Source: Paenibacillus sp. FSL R5-0517 (GTDB lineage Bacteria > Bacillota > Bacilli > Paenibacillales > Paenibacillaceae). From it: DNA of 64,000 nt. Below, one piece after another: positions 34,851 to 43,792 of this stretch; positions within the stretch are counted from its first letter, which is position 1, and each line of letters opens with the position of its first letter. The stretch covers positions 1,736,001 through 1,800,000 of the forward strand of contig NZ_CP150235.1 in NCBI RefSeq assembly GCF_037974355.1. Reading direction: 5' to 3'. The position numbers were made by a program, and so were the translations under genes. Under the pieces are notes generated by a model. The model saw only the letters and a program-made list of their open reading frames with translations, was not told the DNA's origin and ran no database searches.

Positions 34851-35858
34851 ATGAACGATACTCAGTATAATTTGAATTTCAATAAACTGTGTAGCGAATT
34901 ACAGCTTGGTGAATTGATCAGTTCGCCCAAACCAATCTCAGGTGGACTTCTTCATCGAATGTACAGCATTGAAACGACGCAAGCTAATTATGCAGTTAAG
35001 GCATTGAATCCACAGATCATGATAAGACCTTCTGCTGTGCAAAATTATATGGATTCAGAAAAAATAGCAAACGTGGCAGCTGAACATATCCATGCTCAAC
35101 CTGCAAAAATGTTAAAGGGCGCTTCTATGCATAACATTGATAATCAATTCTATCTAATATTTGATTGGATTGAGGGTCAACGTTTGGAACAAGATGAAGT
35201 TACGATCAATAACAGTTCTCTGATGGGTACGATCCTTGCAGATATCCACAAAACGGATTTTAGAAAACTAGAATTGGATAGTTCACAGATAACTAATCCT
35301 AAAACAATAGATTGGATGTTTTATCTGAACAAAGGAAAGAAAGAGAATATGGAATGGATTGATATTCTGGATTCCAATATCGATAAGCTGTATGAGTGGA
35401 GCACAAAGGCTAAGAAGTCATCTTCAATGCTAGCATCCAATAAGGTAATTAGTCACAGAGATCTGGAGCCGAAGAATGTGATGTGGAGACAAGGCATACC
35501 TATTGTTATCGATTGGGAATCGGCAGGTTATATTAATCCCATGCATGATCTGGTCGAAACCGCTGTGTATTGGTCAGTAGGTAGCACTGGAAGTATAAAC
35601 AAGGAAAAGTTCTTGGCTTTTATAGGTGGATATCAGAAGCGAGTGGGCAGTCTAACAGCCAATTGGGAAGTAGTTCTGGATCATGGTTTTGCTGGAAAGT
35701 TGGACTGGCTCGAATATAGTCTTAAACGGTCACTGTGGATTGAATGTACGGACATAGAGGAACAGTTAGTAGGAACATCACAAGTCATTCGCACTTTAGA
35801 GGCTTTGAAACAATACGAAAACATGATTTCAGAGATGAAGAACTGGTTGAATACTTAA
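34851..35858 (+). CDS. aminoglycoside phosphotransferase-like kinase
   Basis: 335 residues of APH fold. N-lobe LLHRMYSIETTQANYAVKAL contains the ATP-binding Lys, the catalytic loop is VISHRDLEPKNVMW, and the metal site is VIDWESAGYINPMHDL. Phosphorylates a small hydroxyl substrate not identifiable here. GAGGGGATGACAT precedes the start. Next gene begins 20 bases later. Confidence 0.85.
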   Translation: MNDTQYNLNFNKLCSELQLGELISSPKPISGGLLHRMYSIETTQANYAVKALNPQIMIRPSAVQNYMDSEKIANVAAEHIHAQPAKMLKGASMHNIDNQFYLIFDWIEGQRLEQDEVTINNSSLMGTILADIHKTDFRKLELDSSQITNPKTIDWMFYLNKGKKENMEWIDILDSNIDKLYEWSTKAKKSSSMLASNKVISHRDLEPKNVMWRQGIPIVIDWESAGYINPMHDLVETAVYWSVGSTGSINKEKFLAFIGGYQKRVGSLTANWEVVLDHGFAGKLDWLEYSLKRSLWIECTDIEEQLVGTSQVIRTLEALKQYENMISEMKNWLNT

Positions 35859-35877
35859 TCCAGGAGGGGATGCCCAT

Positions 35878-36171
35878 ATGGCAAACGATAAAGGAACACT
35901 CAGAACATGCGAACAAGGACATTCGTATTATAAAAAAAGTGATTGCCCAACCTGTCCAACGTGCGAAGCTGAACGTAAACCGAAAAATGGATTTCTAGCT
36001 TTGCTGTCCGCTCCCGCCAGACGTGCCTTGGAGAATGAAGGCATTGCGACACTACAGCAACTATCAGAGTACACGGAGAAAGAGATCCTAAAGTTGCATG
36101 GAATCGGACCATCTGCCATACCTAAACTGCGAAACGCATTGGAAGAAGAGGGATTATCGTTTAAGAAATAA
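35878..36171 (+). CDS. RNA polymerase alpha CTD-like helix-hairpin-helix protein
   Basis: 97 residues. The N-terminus has a Cys cluster (CEQGHSYYKKSDCPTCPTC), a likely zinc ribbon. The rest (LSAPARRALENEGIATLQQL, then LKLHGIGPSAIPKLRNAL) is the helix-hairpin-helix fold of the alpha-subunit C-terminal domain. May bind DNA or RNA. AGGAGGGG precedes the ATG. Converges on the minus-strand gene 20 bases away. Confidence 0.8.
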   Translation: MANDKGTLRTCEQGHSYYKKSDCPTCPTCEAERKPKNGFLALLSAPARRALENEGIATLQQLSEYTEKEILKLHGIGPSAIPKLRNALEEEGLSFKK

Positions 36172-36190
36172 CCCTCTTCACTCCTTTACT

Positions 36191-37129
36191 TTAATCCAAA
36201 ACAGAAGTAATCTCCTCCATCGTTACCCGATACAACAAGTTACCTTCACTGAGTAGCAGACGATGTTGGCGAAAATCCTGCCTTGCCTGCTTGAAGGACT
36301 TACCATCTTCATTTAATAAATCAATTCTCTGCCCCTTGCTGAATCTTCCGGGCTTCTCCATCTTCTTAAGCACAAACGTCCCATGTTTACCGTACCCGGC
36401 ATCGAACAAGAAATGATAACCATCCGTACTGAAGCCGGAGGAACCGGAGATGTTTGGATTCATGAATGTAACGTTGGGTTCACAGGTGCCCCCTGAGATA
36501 CAACCGAGTTCAAAATCGGTATAGAAGTAGAACCAGACCTGCTTCTCATTCACCACATTGAGTGCGTAACAATCCGCAATGTCAGCTTCACGATTTTCAT
36601 ATCGTTTATTCCCGTGCTCATCCCAGGCCAGCAGACCATATGATCCAATCGGATCGCTCCAACCGTAGTTACCAAATACCCCTTCATCAAAGTAACTGGT
36701 CCAGATCGTTCCCTTTTCTGTGACCTGCACACTTTGGATCCCGTCTCCCAACAAAAACTCGCGAATGGTATTTCCGTCTAAATCACACACTTTGGCGTTC
36801 AGATCAACCTGTTCATTCCCATAATTCGCACACCGTGCTCCGACGAGCAGCAGATGATCATGTAATGGTTGTACGTAATGATAATTGAACGTCTGTCCCC
36901 AGATGACAACTTCCTCGATAGTTTGATTAGTCACAATAAGCACTTTGTACGTATAGTTTTGATTCAATTTACTTTGGACGAACATACCTCGTTTTCTTTC
37001 GGGGATCTGATTCATCAACAGTACATAGACAAGGCCATCCCCGCCCCACTGGGTGGAAACGATATCGAAGCCCTCGACATAATTTGAAATATCGGCAAAA
37101 GGCAAAAGGTTTACTTTGGGATTGGACAT
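36191..37129 (-). CDS. hypothetical beta-propeller-like protein
   Basis: 312 residues, beta-rich and soluble, with repeated aromatic/Gly turns (YGWSDPIGSYGLLAWDEHGN, GNTIREFLLGDGIQSVQV) suggesting propeller blades. No signal peptide. The start at 37129 is set by GGAGG 8 bases upstream; the frame runs further without a site. Function unknown. Confidence 0.6.
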   Translation of the reverse strand: MSNPKVNLLPFADISNYVEGFDIVSTQWGGDGLVYVLLMNQIPERKRGMFVQSKLNQNYTYKVLIVTNQTIEEVVIWGQTFNYHYVQPLHDHLLLVGARCANYGNEQVDLNAKVCDLDGNTIREFLLGDGIQSVQVTEKGTIWTSYFDEGVFGNYGWSDPIGSYGLLAWDEHGNKRYENREADIADCYALNVVNEKQVWFYFYTDFELGCISGGTCEPNVTFMNPNISGSSGFSTDGYHFLFDAGYGKHGTFVLKKMEKPGRFSKGQRIDLLNEDGKSFKQARQDFRQHRLLLSEGNLLYRVTMEEITSVLD

Positions 37130-37451
37130 ATCCATATCCTCCTTTGTAGTCAAATGCAGAGTCACCATCTGCATCTGTATAAGAGGATTATGACGTACAC
37201 GTACTAAACTGAACATGGCGGAAGTATAGCGAAGGTCTTCTTTGGCTTTCTTGACACACGTAGTACAATAAGGAAGTTGTGTAAAATTCTATATAAGAGG
37301 AGGATGGGGAGATAGCTATAAGAAGTGTGACAATACATACAACGCACGTATAGTAAGGAGATAGAAGTACCCGTAGATTCGATTTGGAGTAGTACTATTA
37401 CGAGGAAGACTCATCTCAGAAAAACAAAATGATATAAGGAAGTGTTACGAA
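37130..37451. other. divergent intergenic region
   Basis: No gene seen between the propeller-like gene and the DUF2569-like gene. TTGACA occurs near 37250 and TACAAT shortly after, but at wrong spacing for one promoter. Confidence 0.4.
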
Positions 37452-37958
37452 GTGGAACCACATGTTCAAGAACCAAAAACAGACTACCGTCCACTAGGCG
37501 TATCGGGATTGGGTGGTTGGCTGATTCTCATCCAGATTGGATTATTTCTTACAGTAATTCTCCTTGCAGTGCAATTATTTCAACAGATCATACCCACATT
37601 CACAACTGAGACTTGGGAAATGCTAACTTCCAAACAATCAGATTATTATCACCCGCTATGGGGCCCAGTACTTATTTTTGAGATGGTGTACAATACGCTG
37701 TTTTTATTATTCAGTGTCTATACCATTTTTGCGTTTTATAGCAAGAAAGCGATATTGCCCCGTCTGATGATTATCTTCTATGGTCTCAGTCTGATTGTTG
37801 GAATTATTGATTACCTGTTATTACTCCAGATTCCATTGGCAAAAGAATTGGAAGATGGAAGCTCAATCAGAGATATTGCTAAATCTGTCATCACTTGTGC
37901 GATCTGGATTCCTTACTTTATCAAGTCGGAACGAGTTCATAATACATTTGTAAGATAA
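37452..37958 (+). CDS. DUF2569 family membrane protein
   Basis: 168 residues, GTG start after AAGGAAGTG. Opens with GVSGLGGWLILIQIG, the DUF2569 (YdgK) signature, with four membrane helices and closing WIPYFIKSERVHNTF, also family-typical. Function unknown; cytoplasmic-membrane protein. Confidence 0.8.
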   Translation: MEPHVQEPKTDYRPLGVSGLGGWLILIQIGLFLTVILLAVQLFQQIIPTFTTETWEMLTSKQSDYYHPLWGPVLIFEMVYNTLFLLFSVYTIFAFYSKKAILPRLMIIFYGLSLIVGIIDYLLLLQIPLAKELEDGSSIRDIAKSVITCAIWIPYFIKSERVHNTFVR

Positions 37959-38101
37959 ATAGGTTGCAGGAAATGCCCGATTTTGGATAGAAGCTATCTG
38001 AGGTCGGGTTTATTTGATTCTATTGAAAGGACTTATATACGTAAAGTAGCCTATGTGTGTGAAGGAATCTGTTCCATAGGAAGTGAAAAGGGGGAGAGAT
38101 C

Positions 38102-38716
38102 TTGAAAATTTATCTGGTAAGACACGGGATGGATGAGGAAGGGTATCGAGGCGGATGGAGTGAGCGTGGACTTACGGAACAAGGAATCAATCAATCCAGG
38201 AAATTGGGAGAGCATTTGCATCATCATGCTGACGAGTACAACATACATACGATTGTTAGCAGTGATCTTCCTCGTGCAGTACAGACTACACGGGAAATTG
38301 AGAAGAGATTAAACATGCAGGCTAGCTTAATGAAAGATTGGCGGGAGATGAATAACGGAGAGTTGGCAGGTATGCTTCATAAAGATGCGGAAGTGCATTA
38401 TCCAGGAGTGTATTTCAACACCCTTGAGATGCATTCCCCTTTTCCGGGAGGAGAAAGTCCAAGAGACTTTTATAGCCGGATAAGCACCGCTTTCGAGAAT
38501 CTTTTCAGAGGTCTAGAGGAGAATACACTCAAGTCCAATGTTCTGCTAATTACTCACGGCGGAGTGATTAACATCCTGTATTATCTGCTTGAGCATCGGG
38601 AATGGAGCAATCAGTCCAGCTTTTATCCCATGGGTAACACCAGTGTACATACCGTTGAAAAGGGAAGGCATGGTTGGAAACTTAGTAGTGCAAATGCATT
38701 AAGTCATCTAGAGTAG
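38102..38716 (+). CDS. histidine phosphatase family protein
   Basis: 204 residues, TTG start after AAAAGGGGGAGAG. LVRHGMDEEG carries the catalytic RHG; the second His is in LITHGGVINIL. GLTEQGINQS and SSDLPRAVQTT are the usual phosphoglycerate-mutase-like helices. Dephosphorylates a small substrate. Another family member is at 57712. Confidence 0.88.
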   Translation: MKIYLVRHGMDEEGYRGGWSERGLTEQGINQSRKLGEHLHHHADEYNIHTIVSSDLPRAVQTTREIEKRLNMQASLMKDWREMNNGELAGMLHKDAEVHYPGVYFNTLEMHSPFPGGESPRDFYSRISTAFENLFRGLEENTLKSNVLLITHGGVINILYYLLEHREWSNQSSFYPMGNTSVHTVEKGRHGWKLSSANALSHLE

Positions 38717-38820
38717 TTGTTTATTAGATCCAGAGCTGATCAGTCGACATAATCAGGATGTACAGACTCATAGGTCCCAATGTATTACAATGGTATAAAA
38801 TAGCAAACGGAGGCGATGAC

Positions 38821-39477
38821 ATGAGTAATCAACCCATTGAACTGCTACAACATTTGAAGTCTTTATCTGGACCATTTCCAACGTGGGATATGGGGCAGTT
38901 GCCGGAGCGGCCAGGGAAGCTATTTTTGGAGTGGTTGAGATTGGCGGTTGAGAACGAAGTGAAAGAACCTCATGCCATGACGATCTCCACCGTGGATCAC
39001 GATGGTTATCCTGATGCGCGGGTGTTAATTTTGAAAAACGTAATCGACGAAACGTTCTATTTTGCCTCCAGTTCGGAGAGCCGAAAAGGGCAGCAGTTGA
39101 AGGAGAACCCTCATGTGGCTCTCACCTTCTACTGGCCTTCACTTGGAAGACAGATTCGGATAAAGGGAATTGCTGAGGATCAGGGAGATCAAGCAGGCGC
39201 TGATGATTTCCGCAAACGTTCAGCTGGAGCGCGAACAGTTGCCATGACAGGGCATCAGAGTGAGGTTTTGAATAGTGAGGAAGTGCTGGATAATGCCATT
39301 GAAGCTCAGAAAGAACGTATCCAACGTGACCCCGATGTCGTTACATCTCAATGGCGTTTATATGCCGTGAATGCACAAGAGGTGGAGTTCTGGCAGGGAG
39401 ATTCAGAGCGCAAGCATGTGCGAGTCCAATATGTGAGGCAAGATGGTCAGTGGAAGACACGCAGATTGTGGCCTTGA
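38821..39477 (+). CDS. pdxH: pyridoxamine 5'-phosphate oxidase family protein
   Basis: 218 residues. FMN-binding pattern: DARVLILKNVIDETFYFAS, SSESRKGQQLKENPHVAL, TFYWPSLGRQIRIKG. C-terminal WQLxxE-like EVEFWQGDSERKHVR and ending RLWP are as in PdxH, which oxidises pyridoxamine/pyridoxine 5'-phosphate to PLP. The C-terminus reads RRLWP instead of the usual RLAP, so a related function is possible. ATG 38821 follows ACGGAGGCGATGAC. Confidence 0.82.
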   Translation: MSNQPIELLQHLKSLSGPFPTWDMGQLPERPGKLFLEWLRLAVENEVKEPHAMTISTVDHDGYPDARVLILKNVIDETFYFASSSESRKGQQLKENPHVALTFYWPSLGRQIRIKGIAEDQGDQAGADDFRKRSAGARTVAMTGHQSEVLNSEEVLDNAIEAQKERIQRDPDVVTSQWRLYAVNAQEVEFWQGDSERKHVRVQYVRQDGQWKTRRLWP

Positions 39478-39555
39478 TTGTATAACAGATGAGTAGGCAG
39501 CGCGGATCGAACGGTTATGGATTTCTTTTCTTAACAATCTCAGGGAGGCGAATCT

Positions 39556-40128
39556 ATGAAAACGATTGAAAGTTTCTTCGAACCATTTCCGGTGTTGGAG
39601 ACCGAAAGGACGATACTCCGGCGGCTTACCTATGATGATCTGGATGATATGTATAGTTATTGTGTTGTACCCGCTGTCTCGGAGTTCACCACTTGGGACG
39701 CGCATCAGAGCAAAGAAGATACCAAAGCTTTTTTGGATTTTGTCATGAGCCGGTATGATGTGAATTTAATAGGCCCATGGGGCATTGAAGATAAACAAAC
39801 CAAGAGACTGATTGGGAGTTGTAACTATCTAGGGTGTGATAGCGATAACAGGAGAGTCGAGTTGGGATATGTGTTATCTGATCAATATTGGAATCAAGGC
39901 TACATGACCGAAGTGGTGAAACGAATCATCCAATTTGGATTTGACGAAGTGGGATTGGAACGAATCCAGGCTCAATGTTTAGTGAAGAACACGGGCTCCG
40001 CGAAAGTCATGGAGAAGGCAGGCATGCAATTTGAAGGTGTGCTGAGAAAATACATGAAGGTAAAAAATGAACTTCAGGATCTGAAGATGTATGCCATTGT
40101 AAAAGAAGATTTCTATAACTCGTATTAA
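39556..40128 (+). CDS. GNAT N-acetyltransferase (RimJ/RimL type)
   Basis: 190 residues. LETERTILRRLTYDDLDDMY start and the acetyl-CoA site LSDQYWNQGYMTEVVKRII (Q/R-x2-G-x motif), then NTGSAKVMEKAGMQFEGVLR, mark the RimJ/RimL branch. Transfers acetyl groups to amines of proteins or small molecules. GGGAGG precedes the start. Stands alone. Confidence 0.9.
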   Translation: MKTIESFFEPFPVLETERTILRRLTYDDLDDMYSYCVVPAVSEFTTWDAHQSKEDTKAFLDFVMSRYDVNLIGPWGIEDKQTKRLIGSCNYLGCDSDNRRVELGYVLSDQYWNQGYMTEVVKRIIQFGFDEVGLERIQAQCLVKNTGSAKVMEKAGMQFEGVLRKYMKVKNELQDLKMYAIVKEDFYNSY

Positions 40129-40361
40129 ATATAGAACGTGTTTTTGAAAGGGCGATCGAGTTTGCTGGCGAGCCACGAGTTTGCCTATAATCCTGAGTTC
40201 AACATGGATGACATACAATAGAGGGCTCCGGGGATTTCCTTTCATCACACTTTTACAACAACCAACGTACATAATGTCATATCGTCAACCGTGTGCTATC
40301 CGCTATACTCTTCAAGTTACCCAAACGTGGATTGAATGAGAGAATCGGGAGGTACAACGAA

Positions 40362-41318
40362 TTGACAGCCAAAAACAAATATAAATCACTCGAACTTGAA
40401 ACACCCGGCGTATATGAGCTGGAAGGGCTTGAAGTTGGAGTGACATCGAACTGTAATTATAAATGCGACTATTGCTGCGCCTACAATCGGGACGATGGAG
40501 CGTGCATCGGTAGTCAGGAAATCATCCGTATTATTAGTGAGCTTCCTCGTCTTAAGCGCGTGCGATTGTCCGGGGGCGAAGTTACCCTGAAATACCAGGA
40601 TTGTCTGGAGATCGTGACGTACTGTGCGGCACATGGCATCGATACACAATTGAACAGTAATGCCAGTCTGCTGACAGAAGAACGGATTCTCGCGTTGCGT
40701 GATGCAGGCTTGTCCAACATTCATATCTCGTTCAATTATACGGATGCGGAGTCGTATGCTGCGTACTACCGTGTGCATCCTCTCATGTATGAGAGACTGG
40801 AGCAGAATATCCGTTTGTGCACGGAAGCCGGTCTGGAGACGGTACTGGAAACGTTACTGTTTGAAGGGAATCAAGCGAACATGCAGGCCATTAGCGATAA
40901 GGTGTATGATTTGGGTGTGCGCATCCATGAGATCCAGAACAGCATTAAGATGCCACATACCGATTGGAGTCAGATTGTATCCCGAGCGTCTCTTGTTCGA
41001 TCTGTAACGGAGCTGATTGAGCATAAAAAGCCAGATACAACGCTCTATTTCACCTGTATGGACCGGTTTGCTGAACAGTTGAATTTGCGGGAGCAACCGG
41101 GCGTGTATTTCTCTAATTGTGTGGATGGCACGAAACAACTTCACTTGCACGGCAACGGGGATATTCTCATCTGTGAGTTATGCCATCCTGTCGTCATTGG
41201 CAACATCTATAAAGGAACGTCGTTGAAGGATATCTATGCCCAGCAGCCACCAGCGTTAACGGAATTCCTGGAAAAGCGGCCTTGTCCCGCATATGATGCT
41301 CTATTTCCATACGTATAA
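40362..41318 (+). CDS. radical SAM protein
   Basis: 318 residues with a TTG start, 9 bases after GGGAGG. C31-x3-C35-x2-C38 (CNYKCDYC) binds the 4Fe-4S cluster, and VRLSGGEVTL follows as the SAM-binding GGE. The C-terminal CVDGTKQLHLHGNGDILICE followed by LCHPVVIGNI looks like a short SPASM/twitch-type extension with additional Cys. Resembles MoaA-like enzymes. No precursor peptide is visible nearby, so substrate is unknown. The upstream frame to 40293 lacks a ribosome site. Confidence 0.85.
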   Translation: MTAKNKYKSLELETPGVYELEGLEVGVTSNCNYKCDYCCAYNRDDGACIGSQEIIRIISELPRLKRVRLSGGEVTLKYQDCLEIVTYCAAHGIDTQLNSNASLLTEERILALRDAGLSNIHISFNYTDAESYAAYYRVHPLMYERLEQNIRLCTEAGLETVLETLLFEGNQANMQAISDKVYDLGVRIHEIQNSIKMPHTDWSQIVSRASLVRSVTELIEHKKPDTTLYFTCMDRFAEQLNLREQPGVYFSNCVDGTKQLHLHGNGDILICELCHPVVIGNIYKGTSLKDIYAQQPPALTEFLEKRPCPAYDALFPYV

Positions 41319-41410
41319 CAGGAAGCTCTGACGAAGATGTTTTGATCTGTAAGCTGAACGAAACATCTATACAATAACAGCGACATTTAAGGTTATATAG
41401 ATTAAAAATC

Positions 41411-41458
41411 AAGGTGATCTGCTTTCCTCATTGGGAAAACGGATCACCTTATTTTATT
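41411..41458. terminator. bidirectional terminator after radical SAM gene
   Basis: AAGGTGATC / GATCACCTT stem with inner TTCC/GGGAA, then ATTTTATT. The rest of 41319-41615 holds no gene; two direct copies of ACAATAACAGCGA flank the terminator (41371 and 41474). Confidence 0.8.
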
Positions 41459-41615
41459 GAACTATTCATTTACACAATAACAGCGATTGGATGGTTGCTC
41501 TGTCATCGTAGTGTCAGTGTGAATATTCTTTAGTTCAAGTTATTTAGTTTCAGATTCATTTAAGCTCCCCGGCCTAATATGGCCTTAAGAACTTAGATGA
41601 AGAGGTGAGCTTGAC

Positions 41616-42629
41616 ATGATGAAGATCTATCAGAAACCAACCCGGAAAGACCCCCATAAAAGACCGATCTCCCCTAGAAAGCGAAGATGGCTCATCATCA
41701 CACTTGTCCTTGTGCTCGCAGTATGTGGAATCCTGTACAGCTTGGCTGACCGTTACCTGATCCGGCATGTGCAGGTGGTTGTAGCGGATGAGAACACAGC
41801 AACGGCAGCAACGGGCAACACGAATGATTCCACCAGTACTCCGACCACCGCAACTAAAGTGAATGCAACGTCAGATGATTGGAATTATTCGAGCGATGAT
41901 ATGGAGGTCCATATTGATAAGGTACAGTCAGGATCTGGCTCGGATCAAATTACGTATTATGTCGCTGATGTTCAGCTAACGGATGCAAGCAGCCTGAGAA
42001 CAGCACTGGCGGATAACAGTTTTGGAACGAACATTACCGAGAATACGTCAGAGATTGCCGCAGCCAACAATGCGATCTTTGCCATTAATGGGGACTATTA
42101 CGGATTCCGTGATGATGGTGTCATTATCCGAAATGGGACGTTGTATCGGGACAGCCCGACGCGGGATGCACTTGCCCTGTTCAACAATGGGACCATAAAA
42201 ACATATAACGAGAATGAGATTTCTTCCTCGGAACTGCTGGCTGAAGGCGCCACCAATACGTTATCCTTCGGGCCCATTCTGATTCAGGATGGCGAGATTG
42301 TCAGTGACTTTAGCAGTGTAAAAATTGACAACAACTTCGGCAACCGCTCCATCCAGGATGCGAATCCAAGAACAGCAATCGGCATGATTGCTCCGAATCA
42401 TTACGTCTTCGTAGTGGTGGACGGTCGGCAGGACGACAGTCGTGGCATGACCTTGGCAGAACTGGCCGATGTCATGAAAGGCCTTGGAGCAACCGAAGCC
42501 TACAATCTGGACGGCGGCGGTTCATCCACGATGTATTTTATGGGCAGAGTCGTCAATAATCCACTGGGGCGCAACCAGGAACGTGGCGTAAGTGACATTC
42601 TATATCTGACGGAGGGACAAGGATCATGA
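41616..42629 (+). CDS. phosphodiester glycosidase family protein (NAGPA-like)
   Basis: 337 residues. A basic cytoplasmic tail and one membrane helix (about 25-46), then a Ser/Thr-rich linker and an extracellular NAGPA domain: NNAIFAINGDYYG, NPRTAIGMI, YVFVVVDGRQ, and AYNLDGGGSSTMYF, which holds the family core. Cleaves sugar phosphodiester bonds, possibly in wall polymers. Overlaps the next gene by ATGA, so both act together. Confidence 0.88.
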   Translation: MMKIYQKPTRKDPHKRPISPRKRRWLIITLVLVLAVCGILYSLADRYLIRHVQVVVADENTATAATGNTNDSTSTPTTATKVNATSDDWNYSSDDMEVHIDKVQSGSGSDQITYYVADVQLTDASSLRTALADNSFGTNITENTSEIAAANNAIFAINGDYYGFRDDGVIIRNGTLYRDSPTRDALALFNNGTIKTYNENEISSSELLAEGATNTLSFGPILIQDGEIVSDFSSVKIDNNFGNRSIQDANPRTAIGMIAPNHYVFVVVDGRQDDSRGMTLAELADVMKGLGATEAYNLDGGGSSTMYFMGRVVNNPLGRNQERGVSDILYLTEGQGS

Positions 42630-43639
42630 CGATATTAATTCCATCCTATGAACCCGATGTGCGTTTGCTGAATCTCGTTCTGCAGTTACAGACATTTAAG
42701 CTTGGACCTATTGTGATTGTGGATGATGGCAGTGGCCCGGGTTACCGTGGGATTTTCGAGACGGCAGAAGCCTATGGCTGTACGATCCTGACACATCCCG
42801 TCAATCTGGGGAAGGGTAGGGCGTTGAAGACAGGCTTTCAGTATATTAAGGAGTATGGGCCTCAGGGCGGTGTAGTGTGTGCAGACAGTGACGGGCAGCA
42901 TCTGCCACATGATATTAAGCGTATCTTTGAAGTGCTGCTCGCACAAACGACACCCGGAATTGTGCTCGGCAGTCGTCGTTTCAGTGGTAAGATTCCAGCA
43001 CGGAGTCGTATTGGCAACACAGTCACACGAGCGGTCTTTTCCCTTACGACAGGTACCAAAGTATATGACACACAGACGGGTCTGCGCGGTTTTCCCTACG
43101 CCATGCTGGACTGGCTGAACCAGATCCCCGGGGATCGGTTTGAATACGAGATGAACATGCTGTTAAGTGCACACAAGGAAGGGTATGAGATTACGGAGGA
43201 GTTTATTGATACGGTGTATCTGGATCACAATGAGTCCTCTCATTTCCGCCCGCTGGTCGATTCGTTCCGAATCTATAGGCCGATTCTGATGTTCAGCACA
43301 TCTTCGTTGCTGTCTGCTCTAATTGATTTTGCATTACTATTCGTTATTCAGTATTTCACGCATAATCTGTTTCTGTCGGTTGTTGCAGCGAGACTATGCA
43401 GCTCACTCTTCAACTACACGATGAATCGGAAGTACGTATTTTCAGCTGGACGAACCTCGAAGGTCCGGCAGTCTTTGCCCAAATACTTCTCACTTGTCCT
43501 ACTGGTGCTGTTATTAAACTACGGTTTACTGTATTTTTATAATGAAAAACTGATTATTCCGCTGCTCGCAGCCAAGCTGTTAACTGAGGTGTCCATCTTT
43601 GTATTCAGCTATTGGGCGCAGCGCAGATTTGTCTATTAA
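42626..43639 (+). CDS. bifunctional glycosyltransferase family 2 / GtrA protein
   Basis: 337 residues. N-terminal GT2 domain: TILIPSYEPDVRLLNLV, VDDGSG, NLGKGRALKTGF, CADSDGQHLP (DxD-like site), VLGSRRF. The C-terminal 120 residues have four membrane helices and CSSLFNYTMNRKYVF, the GtrA signature. Transfers a sugar to a lipid carrier and moves it across the membrane. Coupled to the phosphodiester glycosidase, suggesting surface-glycan modification. Confidence 0.92.
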   Translation: MTILIPSYEPDVRLLNLVLQLQTFKLGPIVIVDDGSGPGYRGIFETAEAYGCTILTHPVNLGKGRALKTGFQYIKEYGPQGGVVCADSDGQHLPHDIKRIFEVLLAQTTPGIVLGSRRFSGKIPARSRIGNTVTRAVFSLTTGTKVYDTQTGLRGFPYAMLDWLNQIPGDRFEYEMNMLLSAHKEGYEITEEFIDTVYLDHNESSHFRPLVDSFRIYRPILMFSTSSLLSALIDFALLFVIQYFTHNLFLSVVAARLCSSLFNYTMNRKYVFSAGRTSKVRQSLPKYFSLVLLVLLLNYGLLYFYNEKLIIPLLAAKLLTEVSIFVFSYWAQRRFVY

Positions 43640-43645
43640 CACAGA

Positions 43646-43677
43646 GAGAGTGGGCATACAGCTTGCTCTCTTTTTTT
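43646..43677 (+). terminator. terminator after the glycosyltransferase
   Basis: GAGAGTGGGC / GCTTGCTCTC stem, loop ATACA, then TTTTTTT. Confidence 0.85.
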
Positions 43678-43721
43678 CAATCAAAACCGTTTCAAAAGAA
43701 TATCCCGTGCTTCTTGATTAA

Positions 43722-43765
43722 CCAAAAATGGACGAGAACAGGGGGGGGAATATCCTTGTTCTCGG
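43722..43765 (-). terminator. terminator of the glucose PTS operon
   Basis: On the minus strand GAGAACA / TGTTCTC, then TTTTT a few bases on. The loop carries a run of eight C (G on the plus strand). Confidence 0.65.
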
Positions 43766-43792
43766 CCGTTTAAACCCACAGGAGGACGAGCG

